From Hygrophila difformis (Eukaryota > Streptophyta > Magnoliopsida > Lamiales > Acanthaceae), in contig JAOANR010000001.1 in the NCBI GenBank assembly GCA_030278955.1, forward strand, positions 43,550,890 through 43,614,889: DNA of 64,000 bases. The letters are read 5' to 3'. How positions within the stretch are numbered: position 1 is the first letter of the stretch; every line of letters starts with the position of its first letter. A model generated the notes under the pieces. The model had not been told where the DNA came from. It did not search any database and saw only the letters and a list, made by a program, of their open reading frames with translations. Both the position numbers and the translations under genes were made by a program. This document shows, one piece after another, positions 1 to 12,411 of the stretch.

Positions 1-2670
1 ACATATAGTAGTAATAATAATATATCGCAGCGGAAAATGTAAAGTGGCCGACATGGCCAAAACTCGGGATTTACATGCCCGTTATGCAAGTGTCATAAAA
101 AAAAAACGATAAAGCAATGTTTAATAATTCCATCCCCCAATGCACATGCTATGCATTATCTTCGTACTCTGAAAGGAAGAGAAAAACAACAATTTTTATC
201 AGTATATAAAATACTGAGTAAGTCGATCCTAACATAGCAATACAGGGATTAATTAGATAATTACAATTCCACTCCTAAACATGCATTTACCAATTTAAAG
301 GAAATAATACTTAAATCGTGTACTTGAACATGCCTTTAATCCACAATAACAATTTAGTCATGATATGAAATTTAAAGACATAATTTAAATGCATAATTTA
401 AAAACATGCATAAATAAATAAATACTTTAAAAAAATATTAAATCTTTTATTTCCCCGTTCCGTAACCATTTCTCAATGTTTTGTATAGCCGGTGATCCGG
501 CGGCCGCAGCCGTTTCGTAAGTATCTCGTTTAGCCGGTGATCCGGCGGCCAGCAGCCGTATCTGCCATACCCAGTAACACTCCGGAGCCTCGAGAAATCC
601 ATACGGACAACCCGAGAGAGTAGGCCATGTATCTCCCGCCGATTGGCGTAATATCTCATCTAATTCTCTCGTCCATTATAGGCCCGAAGAGAAAGGTTAG
701 AGGGGCACCCTGCAGAGCACTCACCCTCCACCAAGTATCTCATGTATCATTTAGATTTAATGTATCGGGGTTTTCAAAAGTATAGATGTATCGTATTTCA
801 AATCTTTGATCGTTCGTTTCGAAATTTCAAAAATCCTTTGATTTAAAAATCACTTGGCGTCACAGTTTACGCCTTTTTACTTTAAAAAGTCGTTTTAAGT
901 TCGAAAAATCTGAAAATTTCACAGTTTATGCAAAACACCCTAACGAACAACTTTTGTGTTTTAACCTTTTCGAAATAAGGTGAGAAAACATGTCAAAAAT
1001 CGAGTTTAATGCAAAAACAGTTCACTGTTCCGAAACAGATTTGACACAGTGTGGAAAATCGGATTTTTGACATATCAAATGGACTCCAAAAATTCTGAAA
1101 TTTTAAACACACAAACTAGACATGATTATCTACAACTTTCATTTAGATTTCAAAGATGTATCGTATTTCAAATCTTTGATCGTTCGTTTCGAAATTTCAA
1201 AAATCCTTTGATTTAAAAATCACTTGGCGTCACAGTTTACGCCTTTTTACTTTAAAAAGTCGTTTTAAGTTCGAAAAATCTGAAAATTTCACAGTTTATG
1301 CAAAACACCCTAACGAACAACTTTTGTGTTTTAACCTTTTCGAAATAAGGTGAGAAAACATGTCAAAAATCGAGTTTAATGCAAAAACAGTTCACTGTTC
1401 CGAAACAGATTTGACACAGTGTGGAAAATCGGATTTTTGACATATCAAATGGACTCCAAAAATTCTGAAATTTTAAACACACAAACTAGACATGATTATC
1501 TACAACTTTCATTTAGATTTCAAAGATCAAATCGGACCAGAAAATATAGAAACAGACTCACTAAGTTCGGACATGTTCATAGGCAGTTTTCAAACACGTT
1601 TTGTCACAACAGTTTCTTTTCGATGCGATTTGAAATAGCAACCATTAACGAAAATGTCTGAAATTTTTACACAACCTAGATTTATGTGTTAGGATTAAAA
1701 GTCTAGTTTTGAGTTTCTCGGATTGAACCCTCGAAATATGAGTTTTAGACAGATTTCAAAAACTGTACGAGATAGGGTTTTTAATTTCGGTTTTTTTTAC
1801 GTTTCGTTACATTACGACTAAATCGGACGCCCCTAAACCACCCGTATTGATATGGAAGGCTCAACTTACAGTAGTGAAGTTCTTGAGTCGTCCTAGGGCT
1901 GCTCGGCTCGTCCAAACTCCTACGAACGGTTCTACGAACGCAAAGTTCCCGACTTGGCCACGAATTCATATCGGAAGAAGAATCCAATGTTAGATCGAGT
2001 TTTCGGTTCTAAAAACTTAAATGAAAACTATGAACGACTTACCACAGTTTAGGACACTAAGGATCTCGTGTTCCACGCCTCCTCCGTCGATTTTCGTCGC
2101 CGGGAAGTGATCGGAAGTCCGTCGGAAGTTCGTCGGAATGTGTTTTGGCTTTGGGGAGAGTTTGGGAGAGAATGGGGTGAATGGAGGCTGACAATTGGGG
2201 TGGGAAGACAACCCTAGGTCGACCTAATACACCTTCCCCTGTCCAAAATCCACTTTCCAAAGTCGGGGATTGAATTATGGCAAGAAATCGCCGAAAACGC
2301 GTAACTTGCACGATTCTGGGGAGCCACGCGGGGTTGGCGCGCCCTTTGGCCAAACCCCGCCCGGCCAGTGCGCGGTTCCCGCCTGGACTGCGGTCCGGGC
2401 GGGTCCGTGCGATCCGATCCGTCGGGTCTTTTTCTCCTCTCTTTCAGACTTCTATCCTTCCATGTTTTCGCACTCGATTTTCCGGGTTATTTTCGGATTA
2501 TGCTTCTCATCATAAATTTATTCCGATTGCATGTGTTCGGGTTCGTGGGGTTCTAAATCGTCGTCCTTTGACTTCCGTGCATTTCCGATTTTTACGGGTT
2601 CTTGGAACGAGACTTTCTTTCCTATTGGATTAATTCCTATTTTTATATTCTAAAATTTACGGGTATTACA
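1..2670 (-). repeat. LTR of a gypsy element (X), cut by the window edge
   Basis: This stretch is the reverse complement of the LTR family flanking elements B and C. It ends at 2661-2670 in GGGTATTACA, the complement of the TGTAATACCC LTR start, and directly abuts KIN17-derived host sequence. Recognisable LTR landmarks are the hairpin at 199-217, two GC-rich GCCGG/CCGGC hairpins near 488-501 and 533-546, the conserved block at 700-729 and the GC-rich segment at 2320-2420. By comparison with B roughly 180 bases lie off the left edge. It is either the 5' LTR of a minus-strand element extending left or a solo LTR; the window cannot decide. No target duplication can be checked. Confidence 0.88.
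784..1523. repeat. 370-bp tandem duplication inside LTR X
   Basis: The segment starting AGATGTATCG at 784 recurs at 1154 with a period of 370 bases, and the second copy runs to about 1523. The copies look identical by eye. The B and C LTRs have a single copy, so the duplication is private to this LTR and recent. Confidence 0.92.
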
Positions 2671-2974
2671 TGGCGATTGGCGATGTACTCGTTGTAGACT
2701 ACAGTTGCAGCGATTTGGCTGAATCGGTGGCAGCGCCTCTTGTGCTCGAAAAAAGTACTTTCGAATTCTTCAGAATAGCCGCTAACAACTAGGGTCAGGT
2801 TTTGGCCGAAAATCTGCATCTGGCTCTTGTGGGACTTGCTCATACAGTGGCAGTTGAATCCGTTCTCTTCCCGACATTGTTTCTGGCACATCTGGCAATA
2901 TCATCGCAGTTTCTGCAAACCCTTTGCCTTGATCCGATTAACGACTTCGGCGTCAGGAATTCATTTTTCCCCAT
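2671..2974 (-). pseudogene. KIN17: KIN17 fragment, unit 1
   Basis: Minus-strand translation gives the KIN17 N-terminus MGKNEFLTPK at 2974, then in a shifted frame the zinc-finger segment MCQKQCREENGFNCHCM and the start of the winged-helix region, ending with ATVVYNEYIANRH at the LTR junction. KIN17 is a nuclear DNA/RNA-binding protein of about 400 residues with a C2H2 finger, a winged-helix-like middle domain and a C-terminal KOW-type domain. Only about the first 100 codons are here. A frameshift after LTPKS breaks the frame, and the 3' side was removed by the LTR insertion. A functional protein is excluded. Confidence 0.85.
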
Positions 2975-4218
2975 GGAGAAAATTGTCGATGGGCAAATAG
3001 ATACGAATATGGGATGGAACGAATAGGCCATGCTAACAAACATTTTACATAAATAGGTTTGGGTTTGCCGTTTAGCTGAATAGGTTTATGGCTTTATGCA
3101 AGCTTTATAAACAGCGGGCTCGCTAATTTATCTTTCTTTTTTCTTTTTTTTGGGTAAACTCTACACTAAGGTATTGGTATAGTGGTTTACGCTGGTCCCT
3201 ATTTATCATTATTATTAATATGCTTATTTTTATTATACAATAATATGTGGTATTATTATTTTATTTTATATATGAAAATAATTTTTTTAGGTGAATATCA
3301 GTGTATCTCAGGACTCATTGGACCATGATTAATACTCGAAAATTGGGTGAGCATTGAACGGCTGCCTCTTCCAAAGCAGAATTCTATATACACAAAGTCT
3401 CGAACAAGAGACATTTTCTTAAGCTGTCAGAGTCCCATACCACTCAGGCCAACTTGTCAAAATACACATTTTTTATAAAATAATTAAAATCCAGTTTACG
3501 TTTGGTACTATGGTTTTGTACCATACATTTAGAACTGGCCTTGTCCAATTTAGTCCACTCATGTTTATGGTAGCAGAAAATAATTAAAATCCAGTTTACG
3601 CTTGGTACTATTTTAAATAGGGTCCTGTCGTGCACCCAGCTCGCCAGCGCGCAGCCTGTGTGTGCCCTATCTGGACCCTCGCGCTGGGTGCGCGGTCCTT
3701 GCCTCCAAGCGCTCTCTGCACCAGAATGGTTGTTCGGCCGTTTTCTGGTGTGAAACTAGCCGGAAAACCATTATTGAACACGCCAACACATAAGAAATTG
3801 CAAACATAACCCTTGCTTCAATGTCTTAAATGATTCTTGGCCTTCACCCTGATGATTCCAACCATCTATTCGTCCAAAACACATCATAAATCCACCACGA
3901 ACCCTAACATAGAAATCTACTCCAATCAACACCAATCCAAACGAAATAATATAAATACGGAGATGAGAGCGAGGGGAATCACTTACGAACAACCGATTAA
4001 GAAATCTCCAAGTGAAAGCGATGATTAGAGCAAGCCCAAGATCTTCTCCTTTTCCCTCACCCGATGGGCTCTCCCTTCTTCTCCCACTCTGTCTGAAATC
4101 TGAAAAATGCCCCAAATCAACTATAAAACATCCATTGCGCCCCTTACGGAATTGGGTTGCTAAAAAATCAAGTAAATAAAATACCCGATCCAAATAATAA
4201 CTTAATCGGGTCATTACA
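2671..4218. repeat. KIN17-array unit 1 (left-truncated)
   Basis: First visible unit of the ~1.7-kb tandem array, cut on the left by LTR X. It contains a KIN17 start fragment (2671-2974, minus) and a ~1.24-kb spacer. The spacer has a TATA-like stretch on the minus strand ~75 bases upstream of the KIN17 ATG, AT-rich sequence at 3180-3300, a ~35-bp direct repeat with an exact 100-bp period (3481 and 3581), and a block at 4030-4210. Read on the minus strand, that block looks like 5'-UTR followed by a splice-donor-like sequence. No intact gene is seen. Confidence 0.85.
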
Positions 4219-4719
4219 CTTCTCTTCCACAATATCCGCCTTGGTCCTCTTATTTTTCATCTTTTCTCCTTAAATTGGGTATCTGTATCTGCATCGATAT
4301 AAGTTATAAACCAAACCTTAGGGGTCTCCTCGACCTTACATTTTCCAGTCCTGCCCAAATACTTGACGAGCTCCCTCAGCGTAGCCCACTGAGTGGAATT
4401 TATGCGAACATGATGGCGATCGATGATGTACTCGTTTTAGACTACGGTGGCAGCTATACGGCTGAATCAGTTGCTGCGCCTCATGTGCTTGAGAAATTAC
4501 TTTCGAATTCTTCAGAATAGCCGCTAAAACTAAGGTCGGTTTTTGGCCGAAAAATTGCATCTAGCTCTAGCGGGACATGCTCATACAGTGGCAGTTGAAT
4601 CCGTTCTCGTCCCGGCATTGTTTCTGGCACATCTGTCAATACCATCGAAGTTTCTGCAAACCCTTTGCCTTGATTCTCTTCTCAATTAACTTCGGCGTCA
4701 TAAATTCGCTCTTCCCCAT
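4219..4719 (-). pseudogene. KIN17: KIN17 fragment, unit 2
   Basis: The start is at 4719 (MGKSEFMTPKLIEKRIKAKG, then LQKLRWY in frame), followed by the zinc finger, winged-helix segment and the KVWFITYID stretch in shifted frames. The KIN17 similarity stops after a segment reading KNKRTKADIVEEK, at the junction with TGTAATGACCC. The coding segment is broken by frameshifts, including one directly after KEKR that also occurs in other units. The fragment covers about 165 of ~400 residues and lacks the C-terminal domain. Pieces of this and the next spacer look UTR-like, suggesting that the repeated unit includes the original promoter and 5' end of the gene. Confidence 0.87.
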
Positions 4720-5995
4720 GAAGAAAATTTCTGATGGGCCAATAGATATGAATATGGGGATTGAGCGAATAGGCCATGCTAACAAACATTTTTTAATAAA
4801 TAGGCTTGGGTTTGGCATTTAGCTGAATAGGTTTATGAATAGGTTTATGGCTTTATGCAGGCTTTATAAACAGCAGGCTCGCTAATTTATCCTTTTTTAC
4901 TTTGCTTTTTTTTTTCCGGTAAACTTAACCCTAAGGTATTGGTAAAGTGGTTTGCGCTGGTCCCTATTTATCATTATTATTAATATGCTTATTTTCATTA
5001 TACAAAAATATGTCGTATTATTATTTATTTTATATATAAAAATAATTTTTTTAGGTGAACATCAGTTTATCCCAGGACTCATTGGACCAAGATTAATCCT
5101 CGAAAATCGGGTGGGCATTGAATGGTTGCCTCTCCCAAAGTAGAATTCTGCAAACACAAAACCTCGAACAAGAGACACTTGCTTAAGCTTGCCAGAGGCC
5201 CATACCACTCAGGCCAACTTCTCAAAGTGCACAAATTTTAAACAATAATTAAAATCTACTTTACACTTGGTACTATGGTTTTGTACCAGAAACTTAGAAT
5301 TGGCCTTGTCCAATTTAGTCAACCCATGTTTATGGTACCAGACAATAATTAAAATCAATTTTACACTTAGTACTACTTTAAACAGGTCCTGTCGTGCACC
5401 CAGCGTGCCAGCACGTGCCCTGTCTTGACCATCACGCTGGCCGCGCGGTCCTTGCCTACGAGCGCGCGCTCTGCACCAGAACGGTTGTCTGGTTGTTTTC
5501 TAGTTTAAAAAACTCGTCGGAAAACCATCCCCGAAGCACCCAACACGTGAGAAATTGCAAACATAAACCTTGTCTCAATGTCTTGAATGATTCTTGGCCT
5601 TCACTCTAACGATTCCAACCTTCAATTCGTCCAGAACACATCAATAATGCACCACGAACCCTAACATCGAAATCTTCTCCAATCAACACCAATCCAAATA
5701 AAATAAATATCAATACTGAGAGGAGAGTGGGGGGAATCACTTATCAACAACCGATTGAGAAGTCAACAACCGATTGAGAAGTCTCCAAGTGAACGCGAAG
5801 ATTTGAGCAAGTCCAAGATCTTCCCCTTTTTCCTCACCCGATTGGCTCTCCCTTCTTCTCCCACTCCGTCTGAAATCTGAAAAATGCCCCAAATAAACTA
5901 TAAAACATCCATTGCGCCCCTTCCGGAATTGGGTTGCTAAAAAACCAAGTAAATAAAATACCCGGTCCAAATAATAACTTAATCGGGCCATTACA
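4219..5995. repeat. KIN17-array unit 2 (complete)
   Basis: A full 1,777-bp unit bounded by the same junction at both ends (CTTCTCTTCC after TCATTACA). It holds a KIN17 fragment at 4219-4719 and a spacer at 4720-5995. In the spacer I see the AT-rich tract, the repeated TTACRCTTGGTACTA-type element near 5270 and 5370, the GC-rich stretch at 5390-5480 and the UTR-like block at 5790-5995. No further coding potential is recognisable. Confidence 0.88.
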
Positions 5996-6084
5996 CTTCT
6001 CATCCACATTATCCGCCTTGGTCCTCTTATTTTTCATCTTTTCTCCTTAAATAGGGTCTCTGTATCTGCATCGATGTAAGTTAT
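5996..6084 (-). pseudogene. KIN17: KIN17 fragment, unit 3, distal part
   Basis: This 89-bp piece carries the 3' end of the KIN17 fragment (KNKRTKADNV region) and stops at the GTTAT target duplication of element A. The same unit resumes at 46490, so about 40 kb of nested elements separates the two parts. Confidence 0.88.
6080..6084. repeat. Target-site duplication of A, left (GTTAT)
   Basis: GTTAT directly precedes the TGTAACACC LTR end and is repeated at 46485-46489 after the other LTR end. Flanking sequence on both sides is KIN17-unit sequence that is contiguous in other units. Confidence 0.95.
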
Positions 6085-8732
6085 TGTAACACCCCGGATT
6101 TGATCACCCAGGTCGGGATGCCATCGCCACACCTCCCAAGCAAGACACGACTTCATTCGAGCTCATTTGAGAGATGCAAGGCTAATGGTATAAAATAATT
6201 TAAAACAACCAAGACCGGAAGTACTTTTATTTAAAAATAATAATCATCCATATCAAGCAATACGCAGCGAAAAAATATACTACATGACCGGAAGTATAAG
6301 TTTATGCAGCGCAATTTAATTATAGGGCCGACATGGCCAAAACACGGGTTAACGGGCCCGTATGCAGTATCATGCAAATTAACAAATGTCCAAAAATATC
6401 CCCCCCCCCCCCCCCGATGAATGCTCATGCTTCATACTTTGTCATAGAAAAATATAAACAACATTTATCAGTATTAAAGAATACTGAGTAAGACAATTCC
6501 TAGCATAGCAATAAAGGGGCATTTAATTATTAAATTAAAAAAAATTCCATTTTTAAGCATGCATGTTCAAACAATACTAAATTCCATAATTCCTCATAAT
6601 CAATTTAATTTAAAAAAAGATGATCTAAGGCATAGGCATACATTTAAAGACATAATTTGAAAAGCATAATAAATAGCATAAATAAACAATAATTTAAGAC
6701 ATTTAAATTTTCTCCCGTTAACTAAGAAGAGGATGCCACAACCATATATCTCAAGTATCTCGTTTCTCAAGTATCAAGTTTCTCAAGTATCAAGTTTCAG
6801 AATTGCCGAAGCAATCCGAGTATCACGCCATACACAGTACCATTCCGGAGCCTCGAGTAACGCATACGGATACACCCGAGAGTGTAGACTAATTTCACAA
6901 TGGCTGTTTTGGCACAATTTCACAATATATCACATTTCGTCCACTCGGGCATGAATTTCAAGATAGAGGGGCACCCTGCAGAGCACTCACCCCCTACTTA
7001 CGTGGAGATCTAGCTCAGCCTAGATTAACGGAATTTTGTAGAAAAAGTAGTTTAGTGTTTAGACATTTCTCACAAATCATGTGATTCTCAAAAATCGAGT
7101 TTCTCAACATTTCGACCAAGTCATTGCTACAGTTTACGCCATCTCAGTTAAAAAATTCATTTCAAAGGCAATTGACTCGAAATTTTCACAGTGGCTCAAA
7201 AACACGCTAACGAACAACTTTCGTGTTTTAAGTTTTTCGAAATATGTGAGGAAACGGGTGAAATTTTACAATCTTTACAGAGTATAAAATCTGTCAACTT
7301 TGTTCACACAGCACACTGATTTCAAAAGAGTTTTTGACATAGCAAAAGACCTCTTTATTAGAGGCAAAATATGCTAATTCCTTACGGATCAAATAAAATA
7401 ATTCATTAAGTTCGGTCTTAAAATCTATCAAATTTTTCCTCTCGGACACAGTGTATTCAAATCGGGTTTTGACTATACAAATGTTAATGCAAATGCACGA
7501 CATTTTACAAGCATATTCTCAAGAAATTTATCTACAACTTTTATGTTTTCACCAACGATTAGTTTTGAACACAAGTGATAGAAAAACGCACAACAAGTTC
7601 GACTACATAATCTGTCACAGTTTTCGAAAAGTTCATTTATTACAGAAACTGTTTGGCACGATTTGGGATAGCAAATCTTAATGAAAATGCATGAAATTTT
7701 AACACAAGCTAGATTAAGATGTTAGGAACAATTCTCTAGTTCTGAGTTTTTCGTTTCGGATTTTCGAAATAGGGTTTTTTGGCCAATCTTAGGAAACGCG
7801 TAAAGATTGAATAGTGTTTGGTTTAAAACTAATGTTTCTAACGGTTCAAAACCACCGATATTGATATGTAAGGCATTATCGTACTTGAATCTCATCCTAG
7901 ACTGTCTCGGGGTCGTCCGTGCTCTAAGATTTGACACGAACGGATCTCCTCAACGCAAAGCTTCCTACTTTGGCCACGAATTCGAATTGAAAGAAGAAAT
8001 CCAATGTTAGATCGAGTTTTCGGGTACGAAAACTTAAACGAAAATCATTGAACGACTTACCACAATCTGGAACACTAAAGATCTTGTTCTCCACGCCTCC
8101 TCCGTCGATTTTCGTTGCCAGAAAGTGATCGGAAAGTTCGAAGTTGGTGATTTCGGGTGTTGGAAGAACTTTGGAGAGTTGGAGAGTGTTTTTGGGGCTG
8201 CTGGGGTTAGAGTCTCGAAAATAATAAGTTCTAAGACTTCTAAATCCGACCATATACACCTTCCATCAGCCTGGATTGAGTTTCCAAAGTCGGGGGTCGA
8301 AAATATGGTAAGAAATCGTCGAAAACCGAAAGTTGATCGCACACTGTGGAGTGGCGCGGTGTTGGCGCGGTATCCCTCCAGACCGCGCGGCCCCCGGTAG
8401 GGCTGCATCATGGGCCGGACCGTGCGATTCGTCGGGCCTTTCCTTCTCCCGTTCGGGTTTCTATCCTCCGACGTTCCCGGGCTCGATTTTCCGGGTCATT
8501 TTCGGATTCCGATTCCTATCCTAAATTTTATTTCATCTTTAATCGATTTCTTATTCGAATTCTCGAATCCATTTAATTTACATTCGTTGGCGTCGAATGC
8601 GTCGTCCTTCGGTTCTCGTGCAATGATTTATTTATCTAAATCATTTTCAACTTCACGGGTTTTTGGAATTAAAATTCCTTTGCTATCCGCATTTAATTCC
8701 ATTTCCTATTGTCAAAAGTCTCGGGTATTACA
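6085..8732 (-). repeat. Element A 3' LTR
   Basis: A 2,648-bp LTR, reverse-oriented, starting TGTAACACC and ending GGTATTACA. It contains a poly-C tract near 6401-6416, the hairpin at 6468-6487 beside a splice-acceptor-like element, the conserved block at 6966-6994 and a GC-rich stretch at 8330-8480. It has many small differences and indels against its partner at 14835-16189 plus 45414-46484, more than between the LTRs of B, C or D. Confidence 0.93.
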
Positions 8733-8977
8733 GTCTACCCCCCTTAAGAAACAACTTCGTCCTCGGAGTTGCGCGACTTAATGTTCGATTGTTTGATTGA
8801 TTGATTATTTGTTGATTGTTTGTTGATTATTTGACTGAACCCAGAATTGAAATTTTCAAGTTGCCTACGTACCCTGTGAAGGGATCAAGCCATGAGTAGT
8901 TCAAAACAATTCAAATTTGTTTATTTTGGGATACAAAATGCTCGGGTCGTTACATCCTCCCCCCCTTAAGATTACAG
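8733..8977 (-). promoter_or_regulatory. Element A 3' leader: purine tract, two hairpins
   Basis: Next to the LTR the minus strand reads CTTAAGGGGGGTAGAC (8733-8748), the polypurine tract for plus-strand priming. It is preceded by a stem-loop at 8753-8770 (one mismatch). A second CTTAAG-purine-TGTAAC module lies at 8949-8970, adjacent to a perfect 9-bp stem-loop at 8974-8995 that overlaps the pol stop codon. Confidence 0.85.
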
Positions 8978-11900
8978 TTATGTCCCCATAACTGTGGTCG
9001 CATCATCTTGGAATAGGGTTGGGTATAGCTCCCTCATGTCTGCTTTAACTTCCCATGTAGCCGTTTCGCTCTCGTGGTTTGACCAAAGAACCTTAACCAT
9101 CTTCACGGCCTTATTTCTCGTTGCTCTCTCCTTCACATCGAGTATTCGCATCGGAATTTCTTCGTAGCTCAAGTCATCATCCAGTTGAATTTCCTTCGGT
9201 TGGAGTACATGTTTTGAGTCGTGCACATACATCTTCAGTTGTGATACATGGAACACATTGTGCACTCGAGCCAGTTGTGGCGGTAAGGCTAGTCGATATG
9301 CTAAAGTACCGACTTTTTCTATAATCTCGTAAGGTCCTATATATCGAGGACTTAACTTTCCCTGTTTGCCAAAGAGCATCATCCCCTTCATTGGTGATAT
9401 CTTTAGCATGACCTTGTCTCCAACTTGAAATTCCAGGTCTTGCCGTCTCACATTGGCGTAACTCTTCTGTCGGTCTTGTGCCGCCTTCATCTTCCCTTGG
9501 ATGATCTTGAGCCATATCCTCAACGAGTTGCGGTTCTACTACCATTGCCTTATCATTTTCTACCCAACTTAACGGACTTCGGCACTTCCATCCATACAGT
9601 GCTTCGAACGGCGCCATGCCGATGCTAGCATGGTAGCTATTGTTATAGGAAAATTCAATTAACGGTAAATGATTTTCCCAACTACCCTTAAACTCTAGGA
9701 CGCACGCTCTTAGCATGTCTTCTAACGTTTGGATCGTCCTTTCCGTTTGTCCATCCATCATTGGGTGGAATGCGGTACTCATCTTGAGTTGCATACTGAG
9801 CGCTTCTTGTAGCGTAGTCCAAAAGTGAGAGACGAATCTATTGTCTCTATCGGAAATGATGTCATGTATTACCCCATGTCGTCGTACCACATTGTCCATA
9901 TATGCTTTGGCTAATTGGTCCATAGTCCAAGTGTCCTTCATTGGAATGAATATGGCCGTCTTTGTTAGCCTATCGACAATTACCCATATCTTGTTCATCC
10001 CTTCAGGTGATTGCGGTAATCCCGAAACAAAGTCCATCGAGATACTATCCCATTTCCAACTCGGGATTTCCAAGGGTTGCATCAGTCCTAGGGGTTTTCG
10101 TCGCACGGCCTTGACCTTTTGGCACGTGAGACAGCTTGCTACAAACTCCGCTGCTTCTCTCTTCATATTCGGCCACCAGTAATTCCTCTTCAGGTCCTTG
10201 TAAAGCTTGTCACCTCCGGGGTGAACCGAATATCGCGTGTTATGTCCTTTCTCCATCAATCTTCGTTTCAATTCTCCGCATCCTTGCGGTATGCACCACC
10301 TTCCCTTGAAACGAATGCTTCCATCCTCATGGACAGCAAATCCTATCGCCTTTCCATCGGCAATGCTCTCCTTAATCTTTTTCAACTTCTCGTCACCCGG
10401 TTGGGCGAGCTTGATCTCGTCAAATATGGTCGATTCGACCACCATGGCATTTAGTACTTCTCTTACGGTGCCTGGGTGCACCAGCTCTAAGCTCAATCTC
10501 GCCAAGTCCTTATACAATGCCGGCGGAATTACCAGCGAGTTCGCCACATGTTGGGTTTTCCGACTTAGGGTATCGGCTACCACGTTGGCCTTTCCTTTGT
10601 GATAGGCAATTTCGAGATCGTAGTCCCTTATTAGTTCCAACCACCTTCTTTGCCTTAAATTCAACTCCTTCTGAGTGAATATGTACTTGAGGCTCTTGTG
10701 GTCGGTGAACATTCGACACTTTTTCCCATATAGATAATGTCTCCATATCTTCAGAGCGAATACGACTGCTGCCAACTCCAAGTCGTGTGTCGGGTAATTC
10801 GTCTCATGAGGTTTCAATTGACGCGATGCGTATGCAATGACCCTCGAATCTTGCATCAAAACGCATCCTAGACCTTCATTCGAAACGTCACTATAAACCT
10901 CAAAATCTCCATCCTCCGATGGTAGTGCTAACACGAGTGTAGTGGTGAGTCGTTTCTTTAGTTCTTGAAACGCGGACTCACACTCACTAGTCCACTCGTA
11001 TTTCACTCCCTTTTTCAGTAGCTGAGTTAGGGGTCATGCGATTTTTGAGCAGTCCTTAACAAATCGTCTATAGTACCCAGCTAGACCAAGAAAACTCCTT
11101 GTTTCAGTTGGACTTGTCGGCGATACCCACTCGGTTATTGCCGAAACCTTTGCCGGATCTACTCAAACTCCATTGGCGGTTACTATGTGTCCAAGGAATG
11201 CTACTTCCTTCAACCAAAATTCACATTTGGACAACTTTCCATAGAGTTGGTTCTTGCGCAAAATCCCTAACACTTGGTGCAAATGTTGGGAATGCTCTTC
11301 CTCGCTTTTCGAGTAGATCAGGATGTCGTCGATGAACACCACGATGCATTTATCTAAAAACTCTCTAAAGACATTGTTCATGAGGTTCATGAACATTTCC
11401 GGTGCGTTTGTTAATCCAAAGGATAACACTGTGAACTCGTAATGTCCATACCGAGTTCGAAACGCCGTCTTCTGATTATCCTTCTCGGCGATCCTCAGTT
11501 GATGATAACCAGATCGCAAGTCAATCTTCGAAAACACTAAAGCTCCTTTTAGTTGGTCAAATAAGTCTTCGATCCTCGGTGGTGGATACTTGTTCTAAAC
11601 GGTCACTTGGTTCAGTCCCCTATAGTCGATGCAGAGACATAGTCCTCCGTCTTTCTTCTTAACGAATAAGACCGGTGCTCCCCACGGAGACGTACTTGGT
11701 CTTATATATCCTTTCTCCAGTAATTCCTCGAGTTGCTCAACTCCTTCATCTCCAGTGGCGCCATGTGGTAAGGAGCCTTGAAAACGGGCTCCGTTCCCGG
11801 AATGAGATCTATGGTGAATTCGAGATCTCTCTCAGGTGGCATACCCGGGATGTCTTCAGGAAACACATCCGGGTATTCTCTTACCACTGGGATATTGTCA

Positions 11901-12373
11901 ACCTTGTCCTCTTCCGCCTCAAGGTTATCAACGTAGCATGCATGTAACGCGTATCCCTTATGCATCAAGCTACATAACTTGAGAGCGTTAACAATCTTGT
12001 TACGTCTCTTAGGGGGTTGAGAGTAAAAGACGACTCTCATCCTCTACTTTTCGACAGGGTGATTTTCTGCTTCTGACATTCAATCACCTCTTTATACTGG
12101 GACCCATCCCCAGTATAACGTTGAAGTCTTTTAGTTAAACTCTACCAGGTTTGCGAAGAATTCTACGTTTTTTATAACTACAGGAATTCCAATATAGCCT
12201 TTTGAGCATGTTACTACTTCTCCTGAAGGCATTTGAATTCCGAAACTAATCATCTCGCACTTAGATAGATCTAGTTCAGGCAAAACTCGTGTAGATATAA
12301 AAGAACAACTAGCTCCTGAGTCGAACAAAACTTTAAGAGGCATGCTTAAAACATGAAACATACCTGCCATCAC
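8978..12373 (-). pseudogene. Element A pol (PR-RT-RNH-INT-chromodomain), decayed
   Basis: In minus-strand order: aspartic protease with [12 protein letters not shown] (12373-12131), RT N-terminal part (12040-11702), RT core with FIDDILIYS (11537-11163), then RNase H ([10 protein letters not shown]) and integrase with the HHCC finger and DDE core (11006 to about 9520). The GPY/F segment and chromodomain ([17 protein letters not shown]) follow and end at 8978. Visible lesions include TGA for the Arg before PLTQ near 11035, TGA after NGV near 11160, TAG in VTVKNKY near 11595, and a frameshift near 9500 between integrase core and C-terminus. Several look like C-to-T changes, as expected of old methylated copies. 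Confidence 0.92.
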
Positions 12374-12411
12374 GTCGCCTTACTCAGGCACGTCGGCTTG
12401 GTTTATCACAT

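Noticed and set aside
3771..4232. 153-codon minus-strand frame in the KIN17 spacer (and relatives at 5737, 47770, 50400, 56107)
   Set aside because: The frame varies among units, joins the KIN17 end to UTR-like sequence and shows no domain. Spacer noise.
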